Positions 7,758 through 15,603 of a stretch of DNA of 28,823 nucleotides are shown here, piece after piece. The first letter of the stretch is position 1, and each line of letters opens with the position of its first letter. The translations under genes were made by a program, and so were the position numbers. The notes below the pieces were generated by a model. It was not told the origin of the DNA. It saw only the letters and a list, made by a program, of their open reading frames with translations, and did not search any database. Source of the stretch: Rhodobacteraceae bacterium UBA1943 (lineage in GTDB: Bacteria > Pseudomonadota > Alphaproteobacteria > Rhodobacterales > Rhodobacteraceae); NCBI GenBank assembly GCA_002336845.1, contig DDEX01000031.1, forward strand, positions 1 through 28,823, written 5' to 3'.

Positions 7758-8043
7758 CTCCGCCACTTGCACTTCGCAAACCCGAGATGAGGTCCCTCGC
7801 GGGGCCTTTTTCTTTATGTGCCAAAGGGGTTTGCAGGGACCCTCCGCCCTTCGGAGACTGCCCTGCCGCGCGAGATCGGTCTCCAAACGCCCACCGTCTC
7901 ATTCCACCCGCCCCTCGCTCCCGGCGAGACGGGTGAAAAATCCCCATATAATTCAGTGAGCTGACGGGATCGCACTGCGCCCGTGTTTCGCTGGTTCCGG
8001 CTTGTCTCAAAGCAGACAGAGACGCGACACGGGCGGCGTGGTC
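7758..8043. repeat. Left 286-bp direct repeat bounding an island (attachment-site-like)
   Basis: This segment matches 11181-11466 over 286 bases with no gaps and about 37 differences (about 87 % identity, counted by hand). It begins CTCCGCCACTT; the preceding bases make CCCCTCCGCCA, like the acceptor strand and CCA end of a tRNA-Ser, but no tRNA body precedes it. A GC hairpin with a T-tract follows, as after a tRNA gene. The far end holds an imperfect hairpin with arms CCCGTGT and ACACGGG. It fills most of the 443-bp gap between the M48 protease and the DUF3883 gene; no protein gene is credible there. The likely reading is an attL/attR-type duplication at a tRNA 3' end. Confidence 0.8.
7791..7811 (+). 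terminator. Rho-independent terminator in the left repeat
   Basis: The stem GGTCCC/GGGGCC with loop TCGC is followed directly by TTTTT. It probably ended a tRNA transcript originally and now would stop transcription leaving the M48 protease gene. Confidence 0.75.
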
Positions 8044-8114
8044 GTTGGTATGTCTTGGGAGTTTTGCGCGAAGTCTCTGATGACAAACGCAGTTTCCGCC
8101 CTTAGCCTGGCGCG

Positions 8115-8951
8115 ATGTCAAATGGGGCCTGGAACGATCAAGAGAACGACCTGATCGTCGCGGATTACTTCGCGATGCTGGCCGACGACGTCTGTGGTCG
8201 CCCCTACAACAAGGCCGAGCACCGGCGCCGACTTCTGCCGCTGTTGAATGATCGGTCCGAGGGATCGGTCGAGTTCAAGCACCAGAACATCAGCGCCGTG
8301 CTGAAGGGGCTGGGTGAGGACTGGATCCCGGGCTATAAGCCCGCCTTCAATTTCCAGATGACGCTGGTGGATGCCGTGGCGCGTTGGCTGGCGCTGAATC
8401 CGGCTTGGCTCGGCCGCCATTCGGGTCCCGGAGCGCCGACTGGCCTAGCGGAGGCACGCACGGTCTGGATCGGGCCGCCGCCTACGTTGTCGAACCAGCC
8501 GCCGCCGCAAGAGCTGGAACAGATGCTGCACATCGCCCGCAAATTCGATGTCGCAGCGCGAGACGAGCGAAACCGCGCGCTCGGCCGTGCCGGTGAGGAA
8601 CGCGTGCTGGCGCACGAATGGGCATCCCTGAAATCAGCGGGCCGTGACGATCTTGCGCGCAAGGTCAGGTGGGTGTCGGAGGAGGATGGCGATGGTGCCG
8701 GCTACGATATCGCCAGCTTCGCGCCGGATGGCCGTCCGCGCCTAATCGAGGTGAAGACGACGAACGGCTGGGAACGCACCCCTTTCCACATCAGCCGCAA
8801 CGAACTGGCCGTGGCCGAGGAGCGGCGCTCGGAATGGTCCCTGTTCCGGCTCTGGAACTTCGCGCGCGAGCCGAAAGCGTTTGAGCTGCACCCGCCGCTG
8901 GACGCGCATGTCTCGCTGACCGCGACGTCCTTTCAGGCGAGTTTTCACTAA
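8115..8951 (+). CDS. DUF3883-domain protein (PD-(D/E)XK-like nuclease fold)
   Basis: This 278-aa protein begins with a conserved N-terminal module (ENDLIVADYFAML, then FKHQNISAVLKGLGEDWIP; about residues 8-85) often seen fused to restriction-type nuclease domains. The C-terminal half is DUF3883-like: GYDIASF (about 197-203), then RLIEVKTT (about 212-219), giving the D...ExK arrangement of PD-(D/E)XK enzymes, then PFHISRNELAVAEE and a W..FRLWNF strand. DUF3883 domains recur in restriction and defence loci. No methyltransferase or motor partner is present, so it may be solitary or a remnant. The start ATG 8115 has no clear ribosome binding site. It is convergent with the NADAR gene, 25 bp apart, just inside the left repeat. 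Confidence 0.8.
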   Translation: MSNGAWNDQENDLIVADYFAMLADDVCGRPYNKAEHRRRLLPLLNDRSEGSVEFKHQNISAVLKGLGEDWIPGYKPAFNFQMTLVDAVARWLALNPAWLGRHSGPGAPTGLAEARTVWIGPPPTLSNQPPPQELEQMLHIARKFDVAARDERNRALGRAGEERVLAHEWASLKSAGRDDLARKVRWVSEEDGDGAGYDIASFAPDGRPRLIEVKTTNGWERTPFHISRNELAVAEERRSEWSLFRLWNFAREPKAFELHPPLDAHVSLTATSFQASFH

Positions 8952-8976
8952 AACAAGCTACACCCGAAACCGCGCA

Positions 8977-9621
8977 TCAAATCGCGCGGATCATCTTGGC
9001 AAAGACTGAGAAGTCATTTGCCACTTCGGAGAGCTTCCCTTTCTTGAGAAGCGTGAGGTATTCAGCGAAGGCGCGAGCTTGGCAATTCACTTGTTTCGCC
9101 GGATTGAACTCAATGTCGGTGAAGGCTTCATAGTGGACATTGCGACTGATCCATTCGGCATGATCAGCCAATGATCGGATGTAGAGCCAGTCATAGAACG
9201 CATTCATTGGCGAAAGAGGAAATGTTTGACCTTCGAGCTCAAACTTGACCAGCTTCCCGAAATCCGCCTCTCTGATAAATCGCTTGGCCTCTCTAGGACT
9301 AAGATCGAAAATTTCTGGGAAAGGTCCTCCTTTTTCAAAAACCTTTGATCCCTGATATACGCTTTCCAAGGGGAACTTCCGGCCGTCAATATCGATCTTT
9401 AGGCTGAAAGCACTAAGCTTCCGGCCCAGTTCTTCTGATGACTTTGATGATATCTCAAGAATCTTCTGGACCCCCCTTTGGCGTGCCGCCGAGTGCAGGG
9501 CGTCGATATTCTTCTTTTTTTGGACTTCTGCGAAGCCTGATGCCCATGGGAATTCAAATGATCTCTCGTGGACAAGATGGATTTCGTCCGAGCTGGGGAA
9601 GAAAACCGGGCGAGTTGCCAT
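8977..9621 (-). CDS. DarT1-associated NADAR-family antitoxin
   Basis: This 214-aa protein matches the NADAR antitoxins encoded beside DarT1 toxins: FPWASGFAEVQKKKNIDALH near the N-terminus, ILEISSKS, YQGSKVFEKGGPFPEIF, AFYDWLYIRSL and FTDIEFNPAKQVNCQA. NADAR enzymes hydrolyse ADP-ribose from modified nucleobases and so reverse a paired ADP-ribosyltransferase. The start is ATG 9621, overlapping the toxin stop as TAATG with GGAG just upstream; this implies translational coupling. The frame is open to 9657 but the upstream part is not family-like. Base composition is clearly more AT-rich than the flanking genes, a sign of acquisition. Confidence 0.88.
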   Translation of the reverse strand: MATRPVFFPSSDEIHLVHERSFEFPWASGFAEVQKKKNIDALHSAARQRGVQKILEISSKSSEELGRKLSAFSLKIDIDGRKFPLESVYQGSKVFEKGGPFPEIFDLSPREAKRFIREADFGKLVKFELEGQTFPLSPMNAFYDWLYIRSLADHAEWISRNVHYEAFTDIEFNPAKQVNCQARAFAEYLTLLKKGKLSEVANDFSVFAKMIRAI

Positions 9622-10154
9622 TAGAAGACTCCAGCGATGAGTTCTATTGGCACACAATTCGGAACAAGGACTTCCAGCTTTTCGGCAGCTTGGAGACGTT
9701 GTTGAACAGCCGGGTCCGACCAGTTCGTGCGATCGTATAAGACCTCCGCATCGAGTTTCTTCACGGCTTCGTTTGCCGGTAGAATTTCGACGCCATTTGC
9801 ATTTGCGACCCCGAATGCAATCCGCACACCTTCAATCTTCAAGACCTCCGGATGAATTCCTAGATACCTAGGATTTGGGAGGCGGCCGTCCTTCTGGGCA
9901 AGAAATTTCATTCTGTGGCTTCTGGTGAGACACAGGCTGACATATGGATCGATACCGCGATAAGTATCTAGGTCATGACTTAGAGCGTTTCCACCGGTCG
10001 CCAACGGTGGCCACCAACCTTCAGCTCTCATGCGCTCCTTGGATAATAACCCCTTCGCGCTGATCGAGGGGAAGTTCGCCTCGTCAGTAAAGTGATACAG
10101 GTATTTATGCTGCGTGCTCTTCTTAATCTTTTCGATTAGTTCATCTACGGTCAT
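9621..10154 (-). CDS. darT: DarT1-like ADP-ribosyltransferase toxin
   Basis: This 177-aa protein begins with KYLYHFTDEANFPSI and GLLSKE, then LSHDLDTYRGIDPYVSLCL, then HRMKFLAQKDGR. This is the DarT N-terminal pattern, with the Y-H-x-T NAD-binding element and a following ARTT-like loop. A late Glu in DAEVLYDR (about residue 137) is the candidate catalytic glutamate. DarT enzymes attach ADP-ribose to DNA bases and act as toxins or anti-phage effectors; the base specificity of this one is not predictable by eye. ATG 10154 has GAGG five bases upstream. It precedes and overlaps the NADAR antitoxin, so toxin-first order. Low GC suggests transfer together with its antitoxin. Confidence 0.82.
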   Translation of the reverse strand: MTVDELIEKIKKSTQHKYLYHFTDEANFPSISAKGLLSKERMRAEGWWPPLATGGNALSHDLDTYRGIDPYVSLCLTRSHRMKFLAQKDGRLPNPRYLGIHPEVLKIEGVRIAFGVANANGVEILPANEAVKKLDAEVLYDRTNWSDPAVQQRLQAAEKLEVLVPNCVPIELIAGVF

Positions 10155-10272
10155 TCATGCCTCGTCCTCGGGGCACGCAAACGTCGAGTTCGCTTGCCGG
10201 CCGTTATCTCAGGTTCCCCCTGTTGTAGGCCAAAGGCCAGCGTCTAGCCAAGAGGTAGCGAATGGGTGCAGC

Positions 10273-10659
10273 CTAGCCGGGAAACGCCCGCTCAGCCTGC
10301 TCCTGCCATGTCTCCCCAGCCAGAAAACACAGGTCATATAGGCTGACCGCCGACGCCTCGCGGCCGCAGGTCAGGCGTTTGAGCACCTCGGGTGCCAGAT
10401 AGGCGAGGCGCAGCTGGCGGCTGACATGGCGTTCGGCCAGACCGACGGCCTCGGCCAATTCCTGGATCGTTGAAAACTCGCCTGCCTCCATCCGCCGCCG
10501 CCAGCCCCATGCCCGGCCGATGGCGCGCAGGATGTGCGGGTCCTGCGTCTGATCCTCGCTCGGGCTGTAGTCTGCGGGCGGCATGATCTTGGGCCGCCCG
10601 TTCTTCTTGCGCAGCTTCAGGGGGATCAGCACGCGGATCGTGTCATTGCCTCGGGTCAT
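10273..10659 (-). CDS. Small HTH protein coupled to a serine recombinase remnant
   Basis: This 128-aa protein has a basic N-terminus (RVLIPLKLRKKNGRPKI) and a helix-turn-helix of ParB/KorB-like look (FSTIQELAEAVGLAERHVSR, about residues 62-81). Its ATG overlaps the recombinase stop as ATGA, so the two were translated together. Proteins of this kind commonly sit directly after large serine recombinases in Rhodobacteraceae elements and may be an accessory or directionality factor, but no function is established. It looks intact even though the recombinase is truncated. Confidence 0.65.
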   Translation of the reverse strand: MTRGNDTIRVLIPLKLRKKNGRPKIMPPADYSPSEDQTQDPHILRAIGRAWGWRRRMEAGEFSTIQELAEAVGLAERHVSRQLRLAYLAPEVLKRLTCGREASAVSLYDLCFLAGETWQEQAERAFPG

Positions 10660-11189
10660 TCGGCGGCCTCCATGTCGCGCGGGGCGATCATCTCTCGGAT
10701 CACGCCCGCGACGCCTTCGCGGCGGATGTCGACCTCGAGCCCGGCGGCGGTGACGTTGACGCGCCGGACCAGAAGCTGGATGATCCGCGCCTGTTCGAGC
10801 GGAAACAGCTGCGCCCAGAGGGTGTTGAAATCATGCAGCGCTGCGATTGCCTCGGCCTCGGACACCTGATCACGCTTCAGCGCCGCCAGAACCTGCGTGA
10901 CCACCTCGGGGGTCTGCAGGATGCGCCGCACCTCGGTGACGATGGCGTCCTCGACCATGCCCGCAGGCAGGCGGGTCGGTGCTTGATCGCCGCCGCTCTC
11001 GTCCTCCGTCGTGCGGTTCTTGATCACGTCCATCGACACGTAATAGCGGTAGAGCTTGCCGCGCTTCTTGGTCGCGGTCGGGGTCATCGCCGCGCCGGTG
11101 TCGGTGAAGATCAGGCCCTTCAGCGGCGCAGGCGTCTGCATGCGGCTGTTGCTGGACCGGGCGTGGCGGTAGCGCACCTCCTCCGCCAC
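10656..11189 (-). pseudogene. Large serine recombinase, C-terminal remnant
   Basis: About 165 codons match the C-terminal half of large serine recombinases. PAPLKGLIFTDTGAAMTP begins the zinc-ribbon region, RGKLYRYYVSMDVIKN follows, and a helical segment leads to LFPLEQARIIQLLVRRVNVT. The N-terminal resolvase domain with its catalytic Ser is absent. Upstream, the coding sequence runs straight into the right 286-bp repeat at about 11180, so the 5' two thirds were lost exactly at the repeat boundary. It could not recombine DNA as it stands. The zinc-ribbon cysteines are also missing. Confidence 0.82.
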
Positions 11190-11466
11190 TTTCCCATTGC
11201 AAACCCGAAAATAGGTCCCTCGCGGGGCCTTTTTCTTTATGGGCCAAAGGAGTTTGCAGGGACAGTCCGCCCTTCGGAGACTGGCTAACCGCGCGAAATC
11301 GGTCTCCGAACACCCAGCATCTCTTTCCTCCCGCCCTGCGCTCTCGGCGAGACGGGTTCACAATCCCCATACATTTCAATGAACTGACCGGATCGCACTG
11401 CGCCCGTGTTTCGCTGATTCCGGCTTGTCTCAAAGCAGATGGCGACGCGACACGGGCGGCGTGGTG
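11181..11466. repeat. Right 286-bp direct repeat bounding the island
   Basis: This is the partner of 7758-8043: same length, same orientation, about 87 % identical by hand count. It starts CTCCGCCACTT and ends GGGCGGCGTGGT. Its first bases fuse to the recombinase remnant. It fills most of the 382-bp gap before the DUF1289 gene; the remaining 11467-11571 shows nothing convincing. The divergence between copies suggests one came in with the element rather than arising by a recent duplication. Confidence 0.8.
11214..11234 (+). terminator. Rho-independent terminator in the right repeat
   Basis: The same hairpin as in the left repeat is present (GGTCCC, loop TCGC, GGGGCC, then TTTTT). It is perfectly conserved between the two otherwise diverged copies. 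Confidence 0.7.
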
Positions 11467-11571
11467 GATGGTAAGGTGCAAGGATCATGCTCGACAGTCG
11501 GAGGCTATGATACCCGCGCTGGAGGAGTTCGAGATCGACCAGGATGGCCTTTCGTCACACCGGCCCAGCGG

Positions 11572-11799
11572 TCATTCTTGCTGACGCCCCATCCGCCCGC
11601 CGCGGCGCTTGGCCAAAAGGCTGGCGCGGCCCGGCAGTTGCGCCATGATGGCCCGGCGTTCCTCGGAGGTCATGCCTGACCAGCGGGCGATTTCTTCCAC
11701 TGTGCGGCGGCAGCCGACGCAGATTTTCGCCTCTGGGTGGACGACGCAAATCTTGACGCAGGGGCTTTCCACTTCGTTGCGCTTCCAGATATCGTCCAC
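11572..11799 (-). CDS. DUF1289 family protein
   Basis: This 75-aa protein has four cysteines arranged C-x3-C-x8-C-x2-C (SPCVKICVVHPEAKICVGC), a possible metal or Fe-S site, followed by EEIARWSGMTSEERRAIM, typical of DUF1289. The function is not established. The start is GTG 11799 with GAGGG upstream, located inside the end of ruvX. It is last in the ccmI-ruvX-DUF1289 unit. Confidence 0.9.
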   Translation of the reverse strand: MDDIWKRNEVESPCVKICVVHPEAKICVGCRRTVEEIARWSGMTSEERRAIMAQLPGRASLLAKRRGGRMGRQQE

Positions 11800-11800
11800 G

Positions 11801-12271
11801 TCAGCCCTCGATATGCGCCAGACGGTCCAGCGCCCCTTGCAGGATATACCCGGCGGCGACCTGATCGATCACCTCTTTGCGACGTTTTCGCGACGCATCC
11901 GCCTCTAGCAGCGCGCGTTCGGCGGCGACAGTGGAAAGACGCTCGTCCCAGAAACCGATGGGCAGGGGGGTCAGCTTTTCCAGATTGCGGGCAAAGGCGC
12001 GGGTGGATTGGACGCGCGGCCCCTCGCTGCCGTCCATGTTCAGCGGCAGACCCAGCAATAGGCCCGATGCCCCCCGCGCCTCGGCCAGTTTCAACAGTTC
12101 CGCCGCATCCAGCGTGAATTTCTGCCGCCGGATGATCACGACCGGCGTGGCCACCCTGCGGCGCAGGTCGGAAATGGCCACGCCAATGGTCTTGTCGCCC
12201 AGATCAAGGCCAAAGATCGCACGGTTGGGCGGCAGGGCGGCGGCGAAATCGGCGAAGTCGGGGCAGATCAT
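11801..12271 (-). CDS. ruvX: Holliday junction resolvase-like protein RuvX (YqgF)
   Basis: This 156-aa RNase H-fold protein has FGLDLGDKTIGVAISD (first acidic active-site residue, about residue 23), LLLGLPLNMDGSEGPR (about 84-99) and FWDERLSTVAAE with the second acidic residues. The C-terminal RKEVIDQVAAGYILQ is family-typical. RuvX/YqgF takes part in rRNA 5' processing and has been proposed as a junction resolvase. Start ATG 12271 overlaps the ccmI stop as ATGA; the frame is open further upstream but only antisense-like sequence lies there. Confidence 0.95.
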   Translation of the reverse strand: MICPDFADFAAALPPNRAIFGLDLGDKTIGVAISDLRRRVATPVVIIRRQKFTLDAAELLKLAEARGASGLLLGLPLNMDGSEGPRVQSTRAFARNLEKLTPLPIGFWDERLSTVAAERALLEADASRKRRKEVIDQVAAGYILQGALDRLAHIEG

Positions 12272-13467
12272 CGGGCTGCCGCCGCTGCGGTGCGCAGCCG
12301 ATCCAGCGCGGCCGGATCGGCGGCAAAGGCCTTTTCTGCCGCCGCCAGCGCGGTTTTCACCCGCTCGGGCTGGTTCAGCACCATCAGCGCGTTGAACAGC
12401 TTCAGCCATTCCGCCTCTGGCCCACCTTCGGACAGCAGGCGGCTTTCCAGATTGCCGACCATGGTTTCGATCATCGCCTGGCGGTCCCCTGCGCTCATCT
12501 CGCCGGCCGCCTCTACCGCTGCGGCATCCGGCCCCTTGGTGTCGGGCAGGGTATAGCGGATGCCCGCGCGGTCGGCGGCCTCTTGCAGGCCTGCGCGGAT
12601 CGGGGCCATCCAGGGCGCGTCCTCGGGGCCTTCGCGCAACAGCGGCTCCCACAGTTCAAAGGTGCGGTCGGGGCGCCCCACCTGCGCGAACATCAGGCCC
12701 GAGTAATAGCGGGCCAACGGGTTCTTCGGATCAAGCGTCAGCACCTTGACCAGTTCCGCCTCGGCCTCGGGCGAAACATAACCGCCCGCCGCCGCAATCA
12801 GATACTCGGCGGCGGCAAGGTGATCGTCCGGGCTGGCCTTGGCCCCCAGAACCGACAGCAGATGCCCCTGCGCGGTGGCGGCGGCGGTGTAATTGGCCAG
12901 CGCCGCCTCGTTCCTGGCCAGCAGGGAAAGGCCCTGAAGGTCATCGGGGCGTTCCTTGATGGCGGCGCGCAGCTTGTCCATCAGCGCCAGAAACTCGGCA
13001 TCGGCCTTGGGCGCTTCGGTCGGTTTCGGAGCCTGAGCTTCGGCTTCGGCCTGGCTGGGGCGGGTGCGGTACAGCTCTTCGGTCGCGGCCAGCCGGTCGT
13101 TGATGGGCAGGTCGGGATAGCCCGGCGCGCCAAGGCGCAGGTAAAGCGCCACGCCTCCCGCCATCGCCAGCACCAGCGCCGCCACCACCGGCATCACCGG
13201 CAGGCTGTGCCCGCCCGTGGCGGCCCGCGCGGCCTTGTCCGCATCAAGCAGGCGGCGCGATACTTCGATGCGCAGCCGCGCGGCCTCTTCCGGGGCGAGA
13301 ACGCCGCGGGCAAGGTCGCGGTCCACCTCGGCCAGCTGGGCGCGATAGACGGCAAGGTCGGGGTGGTCGTCGTCGCCTTCGGGCGCTTTGGTCAGGGCGC
13401 GCAGCAGCAGCGCCAGAACCGCCACCGCCGTTCCGCCCGCTACCGCCCAAAACCCGAAATCACCCAT
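12268..13467 (-). CDS. ccmI: c-type cytochrome biogenesis protein CcmI
   Basis: This 399-aa protein starts with a TM helix (about residues 5-24), then an acidic cytoplasmic loop with AVYRAQLAEVDRDLARGVL (the classic CcmI/CycH N-terminal element), and a second TM helix (about 90-112). A periplasmic TPR region follows (about 165-300) and then a C-terminal tail. CcmI chaperones apocytochrome c to the CcmF/H haem lyase. The start is ATG 13467, where the membrane segment begins; the longer open frame upstream is not family-like. It is translationally coupled to ruvX. Confidence 0.93.
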   Translation of the reverse strand: MGDFGFWAVAGGTAVAVLALLLRALTKAPEGDDDHPDLAVYRAQLAEVDRDLARGVLAPEEAARLRIEVSRRLLDADKAARAATGGHSLPVMPVVAALVLAMAGGVALYLRLGAPGYPDLPINDRLAATEELYRTRPSQAEAEAQAPKPTEAPKADAEFLALMDKLRAAIKERPDDLQGLSLLARNEAALANYTAAATAQGHLLSVLGAKASPDDHLAAAEYLIAAAGGYVSPEAEAELVKVLTLDPKNPLARYYSGLMFAQVGRPDRTFELWEPLLREGPEDAPWMAPIRAGLQEAADRAGIRYTLPDTKGPDAAAVEAAGEMSAGDRQAMIETMVGNLESRLLSEGGPEAEWLKLFNALMVLNQPERVKTALAAAEKAFAADPAALDRLRTAAAAAR

Positions 13468-13682
13468 TTTGCGCCCCCCGTTTTCCGGCCCCTGTTTTTC
13501 GGCCCATGCCGGTCCGGCCCAGATAGTCTTTTCCTGCGCCCGGCAAAAGGGTTTCAGGTGCCGCAGGGCTGCCTGCGTCATGCCATGTCGCAATTTTCCC
13601 GATTGTGCCGCTGCTGGTGGCGGCTAATTTCGCCTTCGGGACGACAACAATCGCCATGCCCGAACCCTTCGGAGAGCTGCCC

Positions 13683-14933
13683 ATGAAACGCTATTCGGTC
13701 TTTGCCATTGCCCGTCAGGCGATGTCGTATCATCAGGGATGGGAACGCGCCTGGCGTGCGCCGGAACCCAAGAAGGAATATGACGTCATCATCGTCGGCG
13801 CGGGCGGGCATGGCTTGGCGACCGCCTATTACCTGGGCAAGAACCACGGCATCCGCAACGTGGCCATCATCGAAAAGGGCTGGCTGGGCGGCGGCAACAC
13901 CGGGCGGAACACGACCATCATCCGGTCGAACTATCTGCAAGACAGCTCTGCCGCGATCTATGACAAGGCGCTGCAACTTTATCAGGGCCTCAGTCAGGAT
14001 CTGAACTACAACGTGATGTTCAGCCCCCGTGGCCTTCTGATGCTGGCGCAGACTCACCATGAGGTGCGGGGTTATCTGCGTACGGTCCATGCCAACCAGT
14101 TGCAGGGCATCATCAAGACCGAATGGATCGGCCCGGCCAAGGTGAAAGAGCTTGTGCCGATCATGAACATCGACGGCCCGCGCTATCCGGTGCTGGGGGC
14201 GCTGTATCAGGCGCAGGGCGGCACGGCGCGGCATGACGCGGTGGCCTGGGGCTATGCCCGCGCCTGTTCCGATATGGGCATGGACATCATCCAGCAGACC
14301 GAGGTGAAGGGCGTCCGCACCGAGGGCGGCGTTGTGCGCGGGGTCGAGACGACCAAGGGTTATATCGGCTGCAAGAAGCTGGGCATCGTGGTGGCGGGCC
14401 ATTCGGGCCAGGTTGCCGATATGGCGGGCTTCCGCCTGCCGGTCGAGGCGGTGGCCTTGCAGGCGCTGGTTTCCGAACCGATCAAGCCCACCATCGACGT
14501 TGTGGTCATGGCCAACACCGTCCACGGTTACATGAGCCAGTCCGACAAGGGCGAACTGGTGATCGGCGGTGGCACCGACAGCTTCAACAACTTCACCCAG
14601 CGCGGGTCTTTCCACCATATCGAGGAAACCTTGCGCGCCCTGATCGAAACCTTCCCGATCATTTCCCGCCTGAAGATGCTGCGACAATGGGGCGGCATCG
14701 TGGATATGACCGGCGACCGCTCGCCCATCATCTCGAAAACGCCGGTCGGCAACTGCTTTATCAACTGCGGCTGGGGCACCGGCGGGTTCAAGGCAATCCC
14801 CGGCTCGGGCTGGGCGATGGCCGAACTGGTCGCCAAGGGCGAACCGGGCCCGCTGGCCGCCGATTTCAACATGTGGCGCTTCCGCGAAGGGCAGTTCATC
14901 GACGAGTCGGTGGCCGCCGGGGTGGCGCACTGA
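13683..14933 (+). CDS. soxB: Sarcosine oxidase subunit beta
   Basis: This 416-aa flavoprotein has the FAD-binding VIIVGAGGHGLATAYYLGK (about residues 36-54), then RNTTIIRSNY. GGTARHDAVAWGYAR contains His184, the likely counterpart of the histidine that carries covalent FMN in heterotetrameric sarcosine oxidase. GWGTGGFKAIPGSG (about 362-375) closes the FAD site. It oxidises sarcosine to glycine, formaldehyde equivalent and H2O2 together with SoxDAG. ATG 13683 has GGAGAG upstream. It is the first gene of the operon. The 215-bp gap upstream, facing ccmI, must hold the promoter, but no clear -35/-10 stands out. Confidence 0.95.
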   Translation: MKRYSVFAIARQAMSYHQGWERAWRAPEPKKEYDVIIVGAGGHGLATAYYLGKNHGIRNVAIIEKGWLGGGNTGRNTTIIRSNYLQDSSAAIYDKALQLYQGLSQDLNYNVMFSPRGLLMLAQTHHEVRGYLRTVHANQLQGIIKTEWIGPAKVKELVPIMNIDGPRYPVLGALYQAQGGTARHDAVAWGYARACSDMGMDIIQQTEVKGVRTEGGVVRGVETTKGYIGCKKLGIVVAGHSGQVADMAGFRLPVEAVALQALVSEPIKPTIDVVVMANTVHGYMSQSDKGELVIGGGTDSFNNFTQRGSFHHIEETLRALIETFPIISRLKMLRQWGGIVDMTGDRSPIISKTPVGNCFINCGWGTGGFKAIPGSGWAMAELVAKGEPGPLAADFNMWRFREGQFIDESVAAGVAH

Positions 14934-15295
14934 TGCAACTGTTTGTGTCGTCACGCAGTTGGATAATTACGGCTACCCAAGGGGGCGCGGCATTGCAGTC
15001 CATATGGATGCTTTATGTCTATGCAAAGGCCCCTGACCCGGCGGGCTTCCAGCGATATGGGGCGGTTATGATCTTTTGGGGAGTGGTGTTTCTTGCTCTG
15101 CATGGCCCCAATCTTATCGACTGGCAGATTGCCCGCCATAACGGTGACGAAGAGGCCAAGGGCGTTCGCATTTATGAGCTAACAGCCTTCTTGGTGAATA
15201 TCCTGATGATCGGCGGCGGTACTTTGATCACTGGCTACGGTGACTACGCCGTGTGTGGAATGCATGGAAAGGGCTTCCAATCATGCTCATTCTAG
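14933..15295 (+). CDS. Unrecognised three-helix membrane protein inserted between soxB and soxD
   Basis: This 120-aa protein has three hydrophobic segments (about residues 18-33, 41-61 and 85-107). A polar loop between the second and third (DWQIARHNGDEEAKG) and a Cys-containing tail are also seen. No family is recognised. Its ATG overlaps the soxB stop as TGATG, and its own stop lies 13 bases inside soxD, so it is knit into the operon by overlaps on both sides. It is less GC-rich than the sox genes. Sarcosine oxidase operons normally pass from soxB directly to soxD, so this is an addition. It is probably real, given the coupling and clean TM pattern; a role in anchoring or transport would be guesswork. 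Confidence 0.65.
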   Translation: MQLFVSSRSWIITATQGGAALQSIWMLYVYAKAPDPAGFQRYGAVMIFWGVVFLALHGPNLIDWQIARHNGDEEAKGVRIYELTAFLVNILMIGGGTLITGYGDYAVCGMHGKGFQSCSF

Positions 15296-15603
15296 AATGC
15301 CCCTACTGCGGCGTGAAGGCCGAGGAAACCGAACTCAGTGCAGGCGGCGAGGCGCATCTGAAGCGGTTCGGCCCCGGCTCTGCCGATGACGATTTCGAGA
15401 ACTACATGTTCGCCCGCAAGAACCCCAAGGGCGTGCATTTCGAACGCTGGCGGCACAGCTATGGCTGCGGCAAGTGGTTCCTTGCCGCCCGCTGCACCGC
15501 CACGCTGGAGGTGTTCGGCACTTACCCTGCGCAAACCGGGGAACCGCCCGCCGACCTGCAAGCCAAGATCAAGGCCAAGCGCCCCGACTGGAAGGGTTAC
15601 TGA
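15283..15603 (+). CDS. soxD: Sarcosine oxidase subunit delta
   Basis: This 106-aa zinc-binding subunit has CPYCG at residues 6-10 and HSYGCGKWFLAARC later, giving the C-x2-C plus H/C ligands of the family. The RPDWKGY-type end is typical. It lies between SoxA and SoxB in the complex and has a structural role. ATG 15283 has a GGAAAGGG stretch upstream, and the stop overlaps soxA as TGATG. Confidence 0.95.
   Translation: MLILECPYCGVKAEETELSAGGEAHLKRFGPGSADDDFENYMFARKNPKGVHFERWRHSYGCGKWFLAARCTATLEVFGTYPAQTGEPPADLQAKIKAKRPDWKGY

Noticed and set aside
7675..7764. Possible complete tRNA-Ser ending in CCCCTCCGCCA
   Set aside because: GGTTCGA is present but the T-arm does not pair and no matching 5' acceptor strand or D/anticodon arms are found; only the 3' end is tRNA-like.
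11507..11584. 25-aa open frame with GGAGG just upstream, after the right repeat
   Set aside because: Too short, overlaps the DUF1289 end, no family; could be a gene fragment but cannot be supported.
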